From: an uncultured Clostridium sp.
GTDB lineage: Bacteria > Bacillota > Clostridia > TANB77 > CAG-508
Direction of reading: 5' to 3'
NCBI GenBank assembly: GCA_946578345.1
Contig: CAMOBD010000013.1
Span: forward strand, 1 to 34,313
DNA: 34,313 bases
Part shown: positions 15,468 through 23,877 of the stretch, piece by piece
Layout of the letters: every line of letters begins with the position of its first letter
How positions within the stretch are numbered: the stretch's first letter is position 1
Made by a program: the position numbers and the translations under genes
Notes under the pieces: model-generated
Database searches by the model: none
Told to the model about the DNA's origin: nothing
What the model saw: only the letters and a program-made list of their open reading frames with translations

Positions 15468-16127
15468 TCAAATCTCAAAATCATCTATACTTGTAACAGG
15501 TATTGCCCCTTCTTTTATAAGCTCATTTGTACCATATGAATTATCACTAGTTATATTGCCAGGAATTGCATATACATTCTTGCCTTGGTCTAATGCATGC
15601 TCTACAGTAATCATCGTTCCGCTTCTTTTCTTTGCCTCAACAACTAAAACTCCATCAGAAAGCCCACTAATTATCCTATTTCTTGCTGGGAAGTGGAGTT
15701 TATCTGGCTTACTTCCTAATGGATATTCTGTAATTATTGCTCCACCATTTACAATTATCTGTTTATATAGTTCTACATTTTCTGGTGGATACACTACATC
15801 TAATCCACAACCTAATACTGCAATTGTTTTTCCCTTTGCTGCAACTGCTCCCTTATGTGAATATGTATCTATTCCTCTTGCAAATCCGCTAATAACGCAA
15901 ATTCCTTCTTTAGCAAGCTCATATCCAAATTTATATGCATTCTTTAGTCCATATTCTGTAGCTTCTCTGCAACCAATTATCGCAATGGACTTTTCATTAA
16001 GTAAATTCTCATCGCCAAGTACATATAACTTTTGAGGTTTACTATATATGTACTTTAGCTTTTCTGGATAGTTCTCATCTCCTAAAATTATTGTTTTAAT
16101 TTTATCTTTATTCAAATTAATTTGCAT
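15468..16127 (-). CDS. dprA: DNA-processing protein DprA, Rossmann core only
   Basis: The product is 219 residues, much shorter than the usual ~290-370. DprA loads RecA on incoming single-stranded DNA in natural transformation. The Rossmann core is complete: IAIIGCREATEYGLKNAYKF, ISGFARGIDTYSHKGAVAAK, GCGLDVVYPPEN, FPARNRIISGLSDGVLVVEA and RSGTMITVEHALDQGKNVYA. The N-terminal SAM-like domain is mostly missing and the C-terminal winged-helix domain is absent. The ATG has AAGGAGAG 5 bases upstream, and 208 bases of non-coding sequence precede it, so the short form is probably genuine. It neighbours folD and the GH18 gene; topA, often next to dprA, is not here. Confidence 0.9.
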   Translation of the reverse strand: MQINLNKDKIKTIILGDENYPEKLKYIYSKPQKLYVLGDENLLNEKSIAIIGCREATEYGLKNAYKFGYELAKEGICVISGFARGIDTYSHKGAVAAKGKTIAVLGCGLDVVYPPENVELYKQIIVNGGAIITEYPLGSKPDKLHFPARNRIISGLSDGVLVVEAKKRSGTMITVEHALDQGKNVYAIPGNITSDNSYGTNELIKEGAIPVTSIDDFEI

Positions 16128-16336
16128 GCAATCTCTCCTTTATATAAGAAATTGCCCCCGAAACTTTAATTTTTGTTAGAATTGCTATTTGGCTAGGCGA
16201 ACACGTAAATTTATAACTACATTCTCTGTTGCAAAAAGAAACAAGTATTGCTAGGAGAATGAGCAAAAAAGTTTGAGATAGTACGTATGTGTACATCGAA
16301 AACTTTTTTGCGACATTCGACAACGCAAGACGAAGT
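16128..16336. other. Intergenic region with an 11-bp stem-loop and palindrome debris
   Basis: CAAAAAAGTTT (16264-16274) and AAACTTTTTTG (16300-16310) are exact complements around a 25-base loop that has GTAC at both ends. Fragments such as CTCTGTTGCA and TTTTTGCGACATTCGACA resemble decayed GGGAC elements. I see no convincing gene. Confidence 0.5.
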
Positions 16337-17179
16337 TTATTTTTGCAACAGTGCTGCCTTAACCACATTAAACATAAGCATCGCCACAGTCATTGGTCCT
16401 ACACCGCCTGGTACAGGTGTTATATATGATGCCTTTTTTGAAACATTTTCAAAATCCACATCTCCTACTAGTTTGCCTTCTTCATTTCTGTTTATTCCAA
16501 CATCTATAACTACTGCTCCATCTTTTACCATGTCTTCTGTGACAAATTTTGGTTTACCAAGTGCTGCTACCAATATGTCAGCATCTTTTGTTATATCTTT
16601 TATATTCTTTGTTCTTGAATGGCATACTGTAACTGTAGCATTTTTGTTTAATAAACATTGTATTAAAGGCTTACCAACAATATTGCTTCTACCTATTATA
16701 ACTGCTCTTTTACCTTCTGTTTCTATATTGTACTCTTCTAGCATTTTTATAACACCATGTGGTGTGCATGAAATGAAACAATCCTCTCCTATAGAAAGCT
16801 TTCCTACATTTATTGGATTAAATCCATCCACATCTTTTCTATAATCTATGGTATTAAATGCCTCTCTTATATCCAATCCATCTGGTATTGGGCTTTGCAA
16901 TAAAATGCCATGTACATCTTCTCTATTATTTAGTTCTTTAATAAGATTTATAAGCTCCTCTTGAGTTGTTGAGCTATCTTTCAAATATTCTTCAAACTCA
17001 ATCCCAATCTCATCACAAGCCTTGCTTTTATTACGTACATACACACTTGATGCTTTGTCATCTCCAACCATTATAACAGCAAGCTTTGGAACTATTCCTT
17101 TTTTCTTTAGTTCATCTACTTCTAGTTTTAACTCTCCTCTAATCTTTTTTGCAAGTGCTTTTCCATCTATTATTTCCAT
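16337..17179 (-). CDS. folD: Bifunctional methylenetetrahydrofolate dehydrogenase/cyclohydrolase FolD
   Basis: The product is 280 residues, the typical length. FolD interconverts 5,10-methylene-, methenyl- and 10-formyl-tetrahydrofolate. The family signatures are present: VGDDKASSVYVRNKSKACDE with the Tyr/Lys pair, ILLQSPIPDGLD, DVDGFNPINVGKL, the nucleotide-binding AVIIGRSNIVGKPLIQCLLN, and the end TPVPGGVGPMTVAMLMFNVV. The ATG follows AAAGGAGGA. A type E palindrome sits immediately upstream of that site, in the leader. Confidence 0.97.
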   Translation of the reverse strand: MEIIDGKALAKKIRGELKLEVDELKKKGIVPKLAVIMVGDDKASSVYVRNKSKACDEIGIEFEEYLKDSSTTQEELINLIKELNNREDVHGILLQSPIPDGLDIREAFNTIDYRKDVDGFNPINVGKLSIGEDCFISCTPHGVIKMLEEYNIETEGKRAVIIGRSNIVGKPLIQCLLNKNATVTVCHSRTKNIKDITKDADILVAALGKPKFVTEDMVKDGAVVIDVGINRNEEGKLVGDVDFENVSKKASYITPVPGGVGPMTVAMLMFNVVKAALLQK

Positions 17180-17191
17180 TTTTTCCTCCTT

Positions 17192-17222
17192 TGTCGCTTT
17201 AGGGACAGGCCTTTTCGCAACA
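17192..17222. repeat. GGGAC palindrome, type E, in the folD leader
   Basis: The 31-nt unit has TGTCGCTTTAGGGACAGGCC on its left half and a slightly mutated right end (GCAACA rather than GCGACA). It ends 2 bases before the folD ribosome binding site, one of few copies in a 5' rather than a 3' position. It lies between ylmH and folD, both on the minus strand, so it is upstream of folD. Confidence 0.85.
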
Positions 17223-17267
17223 TTTTTTATTCTCTAGAAAGGTAAATAATTGTGCTTTTTTCCTTTC

Positions 17268-18074
17268 TCACACATATTTTTCTACTTTCAATACCAAATT
17301 CCCTTTTCTAGTACTATTCACTATTTTTCCTACTTTAAATCTGCCTTTTCCTCTAACTGTTATGATATCATTTTCTTTTACTTCTTTTGAGCCTTTTGTA
17401 ATTAATTCGTGATTTACAAATACTCTTTCCTCTTTTATTATTGTCATCGCCTTTGCTCTAGATGTTCTTATTATTTCTGAAACTATGCTGTCTATTCTCA
17501 TTGAAGGAATTATTATATCTATAACTTGTGTTTTTGGTTCTTCTATGTTTAACTCTTCTAGCCTTAAGCTTTGAAATTCAGCTTTACTAAATCTAGTCAA
17601 TTCTTTTAAGCCACTTGTTATATATTTCTCGGCTTCCTTTAGTACGATTAGATCTGCTCCATCTTTGCTTGTAATTATATCTCCTACCTTTTCTCGTCTC
17701 ATGCCTATTTTTATAATCGCTCCTAAGTAGTCTCTATGCGAATACATTCCTTTTAACTCATTTGGTAAGCTAATTCTTACAACTGCAAATATTGTATTAA
17801 AGTCAAATTGCTCATTTTGTATAATCTCTTCTAGTTTTTCTGGATATATAACAAGCACTGTTCTTTCTGCTGTTTTATATCCTCCTGTTGCTACATAATT
17901 TGATACTTTTAATTCTGCCATTACTTTTTCTAGTAACTGTCTTTGCCTCATGTCCAAAAATTCTGTATATTCTACCGAATTTCTTTTATTAACAAACTCT
18001 ATTTTATCAAGTAATTTTGAAACTAACAGTCTATCATCATTTATATATTTGCTTAAAATTTCTTGTCTATCCAA
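17268..18074 (-). CDS. YlmH-family RNA-binding S4 domain protein
   Basis: The product is 268 residues. It matches YlmH: an N-terminal part beginning DRQEILSKYI and containing RQRQLLEKVM, a middle domain with YPEKLEEII, and SHRDYLGAIIKIGMRREKVG. The C-terminal S4 RNA-binding domain reads MRIDSIVSEIIRTSRAKAMT, then VNHELITKGSKEVKENDIIT. YlmH binds ribosomes and is linked to ribosome-associated quality control and to division genes in Gram-positives. The start is TTG at 18072-18074 with AAAGGA 9 bases upstream. It has its own promoter (18110-18138) and is not in a division cluster here. Confidence 0.9.
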   Translation of the reverse strand: MDRQEILSKYINDDRLLVSKLLDKIEFVNKRNSVEYTEFLDMRQRQLLEKVMAELKVSNYVATGGYKTAERTVLVIYPEKLEEIIQNEQFDFNTIFAVVRISLPNELKGMYSHRDYLGAIIKIGMRREKVGDIITSKDGADLIVLKEAEKYITSGLKELTRFSKAEFQSLRLEELNIEEPKTQVIDIIIPSMRIDSIVSEIIRTSRAKAMTIIKEERVFVNHELITKGSKEVKENDIITVRGKGRFKVGKIVNSTRKGNLVLKVEKYV

Positions 18075-18109
18075 TTCTATTTGTCCTTTCCTCTGCTTTT
18101 TTCACATAT

Positions 18110-18138
18110 ATTTTACTATATTGCTTGTAATAAATCAA
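18110..18138 (-). promoter_or_regulatory. Promoter for ylmH
   Basis: TTGATT (18133-18138) and TAAAAT (18110-18115) with a 17-base spacer, about 35 bases upstream of the TTG start codon. Confidence 0.65.
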
Positions 18139-18150
18139 CATATGCCATCA

Positions 18151-18275
18151 AAAAAGTTATCCACATAATATAACGTTTTTTGTGGATAACTTTTTATTTA
18201 TGTTGACTTTGTTTTATGTCTACCGCTTATTTTTGATTTTAAGGCGTTTATATAGAATTTTAGTGTAAAAGTTTA
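18151..18275 (-). repeat. Dispersed ~120-bp repeat (copy 2) ending in a DnaA-box terminator hairpin
   Basis: GTTATCCACA (18156-18165) pairs perfectly with TGTGGATAAC (18181-18190) and is followed on the minus strand by TTTTTTG. It is therefore a strong terminator for the prepilin-like gene. Each arm contains the DnaA-box consensus TTATCCACA. The adjoining 80 bases match copy 1 at 3546-3663, for example ACTTTGTTTTAT in both. Confidence 0.75.
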
Positions 18276-18342
18276 TCTGCAGGTGCTTTTCGTGACTCTA
18301 TGGTATCTTCTCGTGCGTCTGAAGGGTATCTTTCGCTAGGTC

Positions 18343-18560
18343 TCATAAAAGTACGGGAAGGACCACGCGGAAACTGTTGCTACTGCTGCCGTTGCCATTG
18401 CGGTAGCTGAAGTAGAACACGCCGGCACCGGACGTATCGTTGTAATAGCCTCCACGGATGAAGAACGGACTGCTAGAGAGAGGGAAGCCAGAGTAATCAC
18501 TGTACCACGAACCGCTGCCACTGTAACTACTTGATGTCTCCCATACGGCATCGCCGTAAT
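18343..18560 (-). other. GC-rich 3' module resembling a DGR variable region
   Basis: I count 67 G/C of 120 bases at 18361-18480, against an AT-rich surround. From the Tyr after IRGG to the end of FRVV, 26 of 29 codons end in C or T. That fits descent from an AAC/AAT-rich template whose adenines were mutated. After the stop the bases stay GC-rich to about 18300, and a direct repeat GGTATCTT (18302-18309, 18327-18334) lies there. No template repeat is visible in the window. Confidence 0.45.
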
Positions 18561-19911
18561 GTCCTGTATCTTTCGTTGGTTGCCCTAACCCTGTCGTTGG
18601 CTGTGAATTATTATAGTTATTTGATTGTCCATCACTTGTTACTTTATACACATCTTTATACTTATCTGCTGCATTTACTAATGTACTTCCATATGTTGTT
18701 AAATTTCCATTTCCATTATTTACATATCCTGCTACATATTCCCAGGCTCCTCCACTCATGTCATATACTCCTGTTACATTTCCTGTTGTACTTGCTTGTG
18801 GTCCATTTCCTGTATTATATGCATTTGTAACTCCGCTTGCACTTCCTGCACTTACGCTATTTCCTGCATTTCCTGTGATATATGTACTACTATTATTTAT
18901 CCAAACTTCGCTTCCTTTTCCATATGTTGTGTTTCTACTTAAATATGCTACTGCTCCCCATTCACTATTTTTCATCATATGTGGGTCTACTACACTATCG
19001 CTTGTATTTAGTCCATATGGGTTTCCACTTCTATTTAATTCTGTACATACTGTGAATATATTGCTTACTTGGATACTTCTCCAACTTGGTACCCCTGCTT
19101 TGATCATTGCTGTATATGTTGTATTATTTCCGGTTGTCTGTGCTGTATTACTTGTCTCATATTTTCCTACCCAGAATCCTGCTAGTTTCGTTCCTCCATA
19201 GTTGAATGCTGGATGCACTACATAGCTACTCATACTACTTCCACTTACACTTGGATAGCTTTCGCTATATGTTTGTGTCTTTGCTTTATTCTGGTTATTT
19301 GTGTCTATAAATACTATTTCTATATTTCCTGCACTACTTGTACTTGTATGATATTGACTTGTTATTTGATATGCGTATCTTGGTATCCATACTAACATTG
19401 TATATGCTGAGTCTTCGTTTAATGTTCCATCTGCGTTAAATACATCTACTGTTCCTGTTGCATCTTTTCCTGCATTTTCTCCCTCTTCTGGTGTTAATAC
19501 TACATTTGCCCATTCTTTATTTGCATAATCATACCATTCGCTGTCGCTTGCTGTCGTTCTTACCCATTTGCTTTGAGTACTATCCCATTTTACTGGTGTC
19601 ATTCCGTCACTTAGCTCTGGAGCTGTTGGTAATACGCTATCTACGTATGGCTCTTCTGGTATTATTGGGTCTGGTATTTCGCTATCTTCTGCCATTACAT
19701 TTGCATACTCTTGCATTAATCTATTCATATCTTCGCCTTCTGCTGTTGTTGAATTTGCTGCCATATCTTTTGCTAGTTGTGCTTGTTTTATTAATCCATT
19801 ATCTCCAAACGCCATATTTATTGTTACTGTTGCTAAGATTATTATGATGATAATTGTAATTACCAACGCTACTAGCGTTATTCCTCTCTCCTTTTCTCTA
19901 TATCTCTTCAT
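18343..19911 (-). CDS. Prepilin-like protein with C-terminal formylglycine-enzyme/C-type-lectin fold
   Basis: The product is 522 residues from the ATG at 19909-19911, which follows AAGGAGGAG by 8 bases; a longer start 22 codons upstream lacks such a site. A type IV prepilin-like leader and helix occupy the N-terminus (KERG|ITLVALVITIIII; cleavage after Gly10), but position +5 is Ala, not the usual Glu. A Pro/Glu/Ser-rich stalk follows. The FGE-sulfatase-like domain shows FWVGKYETS, MMKNSEWGAVAYLSRNTTYG and TGVYDMSGGAWEYVAGY. It ends FFIRGGYY...YRNGNGSSSNSFRVVL, the pattern of C-type-lectin variable proteins. The product is probably secreted or pilus-associated. The last ~210 bases are far more GC-rich than the rest. 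A paralog is at 32324-33910. Confidence 0.85.
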   Translation of the reverse strand: MKRYREKERGITLVALVITIIIIIILATVTINMAFGDNGLIKQAQLAKDMAANSTTAEGEDMNRLMQEYANVMAEDSEIPDPIIPEEPYVDSVLPTAPELSDGMTPVKWDSTQSKWVRTTASDSEWYDYANKEWANVVLTPEEGENAGKDATGTVDVFNADGTLNEDSAYTMLVWIPRYAYQITSQYHTSTSSAGNIEIVFIDTNNQNKAKTQTYSESYPSVSGSSMSSYVVHPAFNYGGTKLAGFWVGKYETSNTAQTTGNNTTYTAMIKAGVPSWRSIQVSNIFTVCTELNRSGNPYGLNTSDSVVDPHMMKNSEWGAVAYLSRNTTYGKGSEVWINNSSTYITGNAGNSVSAGSASGVTNAYNTGNGPQASTTGNVTGVYDMSGGAWEYVAGYVNNGNGNLTTYGSTLVNAADKYKDVYKVTSDGQSNNYNNSQPTTGLGQPTKDTGHYGDAVWETSSSYSGSGSWYSDYSGFPLSSSPFFIRGGYYNDTSGAGVFYFSYRNGNGSSSNSFRVVLPVLL

Positions 19912-20288
19912 TTTTCTTACTCCTCCTTTTTCTTTCACAAATCTTTCTTTTCCTTCTTGTTTTGTTTCTTTCATCATATTTTCTCTTCCTCCTCATTTTC
20001 ACTAGTCTTTTTTATCTATTCTGTCCAATCTTTTTCTTTTTTATGCATATTTATCTTTATTTCCCAATATTTTTGTGCTTTTATCCTTTTGCTTTCTTCC
20101 TTTCCCTTTCTTTTTGCTCCCACTTTTTATAACTTTTGCATTATTTTTCAAACTCATAAAACACTAATAGCATACTTTTATTGTATACTATCAGTGTTTC
20201 TTTTTCAATACTTTTAGCAAAATGTAATACAAATGTAACATTTCTGTAATGTTTTTGTAATATTTGACAAAGGGGACACTAGATTTTG
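19912..20288. other. Intergenic region between dxs and the prepilin-like gene
   Basis: Mostly AT-rich, pyrimidine-biased sequence. A hairpin at 20160-20198 (AACACTAATAGCATAC with GTATACTATCAGTGTT, two mismatches) is followed by T-rich flanks on both sides. It may terminate dxs. The right end carries a type C palindrome. No gene is evident. Confidence 0.55.
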
Positions 20289-20352
20289 TCAATTTTTTTT
20301 GACAAAAAAGAGTGTCCCTTTTGTCAAATTAGGTGTGTCCCCTTTGTTCGCG
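20264..20352. repeat. Three adjoining GGGAC palindromes (C, inverted C, inverted B) at the dxs 3' end
   Basis: A 29-nt type C unit at 20264-20292 faces an inverted C unit at 20299-20327. An inverted B unit (AGGTGTGTCCCCTTTGTTCG) follows at about 20329-20352. The dxs reading frame runs through B and the second C and stops in the first, so about the last 20 residues are repeat-encoded. Confidence 0.9.
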
Positions 20353-22208
20353 ATTGTTTCTGCATCCATGCCGTACTTTTTTTCTAGTTCGTCTACTGAG
20401 CCGTGTTCTATGAATTTGTCTGGATATGCAAACGCCTTAATTTTAACATCTCTCAAATCTTCGTCCACAATCAGTTCTTTTATTCTTGTTCCTAGTCCTC
20501 CTGTAATTACTCCATCTTCTATTGTTATGCAGTTCTTTGTGTTACTGATTGATTTTATAATTTCTTCTTTATCTAATGGTTTTAAGAATCTGCTATTTAT
20601 TACTTCTGTTCCTATGCCTTTTTCTTGCAAAATCTTTGATACTTCTACAGCTCTTGCTACCATGTTTCCAATCGCAATTATTGTAACACATTTTTCACTG
20701 TTTTCAAATGGATTTTCCACAATTTTTTCACATTTTCCCAATTCTATTTTTTCATGTTGTGTGAACTTGATACTTCCTTCTCCTCCTCTTGGATATCTAA
20801 TTACTACTGGCTTATTCAAATTCACTGCAAATTCTAGCATTTGCTCAAGTTCTTCAAAGTCTTTTGGCGCCATTATATTTATGTTTGGTATTAGATTGAA
20901 AAATGCTAAATCATATATTCCTTGATGTGTTTCTCCATCATTCCCTACAATTCCTGCTCTATCTACGCACATTACTACTGGCAATTCTTGCATGCAGATG
21001 TCATGTATTACTTGGTCATATCCCCTTTGGTAGAACGACGAATATATGCTAATTACTGGTTTTAGTCCACTTCTTGCCATTCCTGCTGCCATTGTTAATG
21101 CATGTTGTTCTGCAATTCCCACATCAAAAAATCTATCTGGAAACTTCTTAGCAAATTCTGTCATTCCTGTTCCATCTCTCATAGCTGCAGTTACCGCAAC
21201 TATTTTCTCATCTTTTTCTGCAAGTTCTACTAATTTTTTTCCAAATCTTTTCGAATAATCTTCTCCTTTTTGTTTCTTTGATTTTCCTGTTTCTATATCA
21301 AATGCTGATGTGCTATGGAACTTATCTGGATTTTCTTCTGCAGGACCGTACCCTTTTCCTTTTTTAGTTATCGCATGTATTAATATTGGTCCTTCCAAGT
21401 CTTTTGCCTTTTTAAATATTTCCTCTAAATCTCCTATATTATTTCCATCTACTGGACCTAAATATTTAAATCCCAAATCCTCAAAAAGCATATTAGGAAT
21501 TATCATTTGCTTAATTCCATATTTTACTTTCCTTACAAATTTTATTATTTTGTTTCCCAACTTTGGAATTCTTGATACCGCCCTCTTTATATATCTGTTT
21601 GATTTATTGTACAATTTTCTAGTTCTTACTCTTGTTAGAAAGTTTGATATCCCTCCAACATTTTTTGCAATACTCATTTCATTATCATTAAGCACAACAA
21701 TAAGGTTTGTGTTGCTATTTCCTGCATCATTTAATGCCTCTAATGCCATTCCTCCAGTTAATGCGCCATCTCCTATTACTGCAATAACAAAATTATCTTC
21801 TTTCTTTATATCTCTTGCTCTTGCAATTCCTAATGCTGCTGATACTGAAGTGCTACTGTGTCCTGTATTAAAGCAATCATATTCAGACTCAGATGTTTTA
21901 GGAAATCCTGCAAGTCCACCAAATTTTCTAAGTGTTGAAATTTTATCTTTTCTACCTGTTAAAATTTTATGTACATATGTCTGATGTCCCACATCCCATA
22001 CTATAACATCTTTTGGTGTATCAAATGTACTAAGTAATGCAATTGTAAGCTCCACTACACCTAAATTGGATGCCAAATGTCCACCAGTCTCAGAAACTGT
22101 ATCTATTACTAATTTTCGTAATTCTTTTGCCAATTCTTCTTTTTCTACTTTATTTAACTTTTTCAGATCTTGTGGTAAATTCACACTGTCCAAAATGTCC
22201 ATAAACAA
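20289..22208 (-). CDS. dxs: 1-deoxy-D-xylulose-5-phosphate synthase
   Basis: The product is about 639 residues. Dxs condenses pyruvate and glyceraldehyde 3-phosphate, the first step of the MEP isoprenoid pathway, using thiamine diphosphate. Motifs present include GGHLASNLGVVELTIAL, VWDVGHQTYVHKILTGRKD, the ThDP motif GDGALTGGMALEALNDAGN, and the transketolase part DRAGIVGNDGETHQGIYDLA. The end of the normal fold (HGSVDELEKKYGMDAETIA) is followed by an unusual tail, NKGDTPNLTKGTLFFVKKN, encoded by two palindromic repeats. The start is either TTG at 22206-22208, with good spacing to AAAGGA, or ATG at 22200-22202. Confidence 0.96.
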   Translation of the reverse strand: MFMDILDSVNLPQDLKKLNKVEKEELAKELRKLVIDTVSETGGHLASNLGVVELTIALLSTFDTPKDVIVWDVGHQTYVHKILTGRKDKISTLRKFGGLAGFPKTSESEYDCFNTGHSSTSVSAALGIARARDIKKEDNFVIAVIGDGALTGGMALEALNDAGNSNTNLIVVLNDNEMSIAKNVGGISNFLTRVRTRKLYNKSNRYIKRAVSRIPKLGNKIIKFVRKVKYGIKQMIIPNMLFEDLGFKYLGPVDGNNIGDLEEIFKKAKDLEGPILIHAITKKGKGYGPAEENPDKFHSTSAFDIETGKSKKQKGEDYSKRFGKKLVELAEKDEKIVAVTAAMRDGTGMTEFAKKFPDRFFDVGIAEQHALTMAAGMARSGLKPVISIYSSFYQRGYDQVIHDICMQELPVVMCVDRAGIVGNDGETHQGIYDLAFFNLIPNINIMAPKDFEELEQMLEFAVNLNKPVVIRYPRGGEGSIKFTQHEKIELGKCEKIVENPFENSEKCVTIIAIGNMVARAVEVSKILQEKGIGTEVINSRFLKPLDKEEIIKSISNTKNCITIEDGVITGGLGTRIKELIVDEDLRDVKIKAFAYPDKFIEHGSVDELEKKYGMDAETIANKGDTPNLTKGTLFFVKKN

Positions 22209-22306
22209 CTATTTCCTTTCGTAATTTGTTTTATCTTGTATTATTTTATCATACTTGTCAAGGAACTTTGTAACAAAAATGTAATATAAATTTTGTCAAA
22301 ATTTAT

Positions 22307-22334
22307 TGATAATACTATTTTTTTGAGGTATAAT
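22307..22334 (+). promoter_or_regulatory. Promoter for the VWA surface protein
   Basis: TTGATA (22307-22312) and TATAAT (22329-22334) with a 16-base spacer on the plus strand, giving a leader of about 75 bases. Confidence 0.65.
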
Positions 22335-22356
22335 ATATTTTGAAGTTTATATGTAT

Positions 22357-22404
22357 AAGCAATTTAAAGATATTAGATAAATTCGTAATAATATCAAATT
22401 GCTT
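22357..22404 (+). promoter_or_regulatory. Leader hairpin next to the ribosome binding site of the VWA gene
   Basis: AAGCAATTT (22357-22365) pairs with AAATTGCTT (22396-22404), extended by GATATT/AATATC inside. The GATAGGAGG site starts at the very next bases, so the hairpin could stabilise the mRNA or tune translation. Confidence 0.5.
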
Positions 22405-22418
22405 GATAGGAGGTTTAT

Positions 22419-23870
22419 ATGATTAAGTTCAAAAAATTGTTATTTGTACTTATTGCATTTATTTTTATTTTTGCAATGACTTCAAGTGTTTCTGCAAGTC
22501 AAAACATTGTAATTAACACAACAACAAACACTACAACTAATACCACAACCACACCAAATTCAGCTGGTGGAAATACAACTTTGGAATTAGTTGAAGACAA
22601 TACTTGCACAATTACAGTTGGAGATTATGGTAGATTTGAGAAGAAACTTACAGAATTTAATGAAACTGAAAAATCTGCTACACTTACACTTACTTTTACA
22701 AATACAAAAACTGTAGAAGAAACTTACAAAGATGTTGAAATATTCTTTGTTATAGATAATTCTAGTAGTATGTCTGATCAATATAATGGTGTTACAAGGA
22801 AACAAGCTGTTATAAATTCTGCTAATTCATTAGTAGAAAAATTGTTTGAATCAAACCCAAATGTTGAAATTGGAATTGTTGGTTTCTCTTCAAGTGACCA
22901 AGAAGGAACAATTAATGATGCAGAATTAAGACAACCTTTAAGTAATTCACAAGAAGAAGTTCAATCGGCTATAACTAATTTAGCAGATTATCAAGATGGT
23001 CCAAGAACTAATATTCAAGCTGGTTTAACAGTTGCGCAAAACAACTTTAGTACTGAAGAGGGTAAAGATAGATATATAGTTCTTTTAACTGATGGTGTTC
23101 CAAATACTACAATAACTGGTGTAACTCAAACATATTCTGGAGAAGTTGCAACACAAACTAAATCAACAATAGAAGAAATTGAAAATTCAGGAATTCAAAT
23201 TATAGCTGCAATGATAAACTTAGATAGTGAAAGAGTTGAACCAACTACAAGTAAAACTTATAGAGAATTAGCTGAAGAAATATTTGGTACAGTAGAAAGT
23301 CCTACAACGAGTAAATATTTTTATGTTCCAGATTCAGAAGTAGAAGATACTATCGTAAATGATATTTTTAATAGCTTAGTAGTTCGTGTAGATAATACTT
23401 TAAAAAATATTGTTATAAAAGATTATTTCCCACAAGAGATAATTGATAACTTTGATTTTGAATATGTAGCAAGTCCAAATATTGGAAATGTATCACAATC
23501 AATTGATACAAGTGATAACTCTATTACATGGAATATTGAATTATTAAGTGAAGGTGAGACAGCAAGTTTAAGTTACAAATTAACATTAAAAGATGATTAT
23601 AATAAAGAGATAATTGATCAAATATTACCAACAAATGAAAAAGTTGATATAACTGCTGAGAATAATGGAAATGAACTTTCAGAAACATCTGATGTTTCTC
23701 CTGCAGTAAGAGTTAGATATGAAAACAATATTGTAGACAATACAATTGCAAACAAAGTTATTCCTCAAACAGGTGAAAATTCTACTGGATTATTTGTTGC
23801 AATAGTTTCAATTATTGCAGTAATAGTAATTGCAAGAATGATTTATTTAAGAAAATATTCTGATAAATAA
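22419..23870 (+). CDS. Sortase-anchored surface protein with VWA domain
   Basis: The product is 483 residues. There is a signal peptide (1-~27, KKLLFVLIAFIFIFAMTSSV) and an Asn/Thr repeat linker (~33-47). A von Willebrand factor A domain has a metal-binding MIDAS motif DNSSS (Asp113, Ser115, Ser117) and LLTDGVP. A beta-sandwich follows with the DUF11-like pattern ITWNIELLSEGETASLSYKL. The C-terminal anchor has the sorting motif IPQTG (448-452), a hydrophobic stretch and a basic tail. It is likely a cell-wall-anchored adhesin or pilus-like component. The sortase about 350 bases away, on the opposite strand, is the probable partner. The promoter, leader hairpin and terminator are all visible. 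Confidence 0.92.
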   Translation: MIKFKKLLFVLIAFIFIFAMTSSVSASQNIVINTTTNTTTNTTTTPNSAGGNTTLELVEDNTCTITVGDYGRFEKKLTEFNETEKSATLTLTFTNTKTVEETYKDVEIFFVIDNSSSMSDQYNGVTRKQAVINSANSLVEKLFESNPNVEIGIVGFSSSDQEGTINDAELRQPLSNSQEEVQSAITNLADYQDGPRTNIQAGLTVAQNNFSTEEGKDRYIVLLTDGVPNTTITGVTQTYSGEVATQTKSTIEEIENSGIQIIAAMINLDSERVEPTTSKTYRELAEEIFGTVESPTTSKYFYVPDSEVEDTIVNDIFNSLVVRVDNTLKNIVIKDYFPQEIIDNFDFEYVASPNIGNVSQSIDTSDNSITWNIELLSEGETASLSYKLTLKDDYNKEIIDQILPTNEKVDITAENNGNELSETSDVSPAVRVRYENNIVDNTIANKVIPQTGENSTGLFVAIVSIIAVIVIARMIYLRKYSDK

Positions 23871-23877
23871 AATATAT

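Noticed and set aside
15468..16127. dprA as a frameshifted pseudogene because of its short length
   Set aside because: The Rossmann motifs are intact, the start has a good ribosome binding site, and the flanking frames show no remnants of the missing domains.
16117..16368. 83-residue minus-strand frame between dprA and folD
   Set aside because: It overlaps both neighbours, has no ribosome binding site, has Cys-rich, random-looking composition and covers a hairpin and repeat debris.
18336..18551. 71-residue minus-strand frame in the GC-rich 3' end of the first prepilin-like gene
   Set aside because: It is an alternative frame of the real gene, made possible by the high GC content that removes stops.
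18300..18560. Complete diversity-generating retroelement in this window
   Set aside because: No reverse transcriptase, accessory gene or second GC-rich copy that could be the template is present; only the target-like end is seen.
22587..22805. Cys-rich minus-strand frame opposite the VWA gene
   Set aside because: It lies antisense to a well-supported gene with promoter and terminator, and has no start signals.
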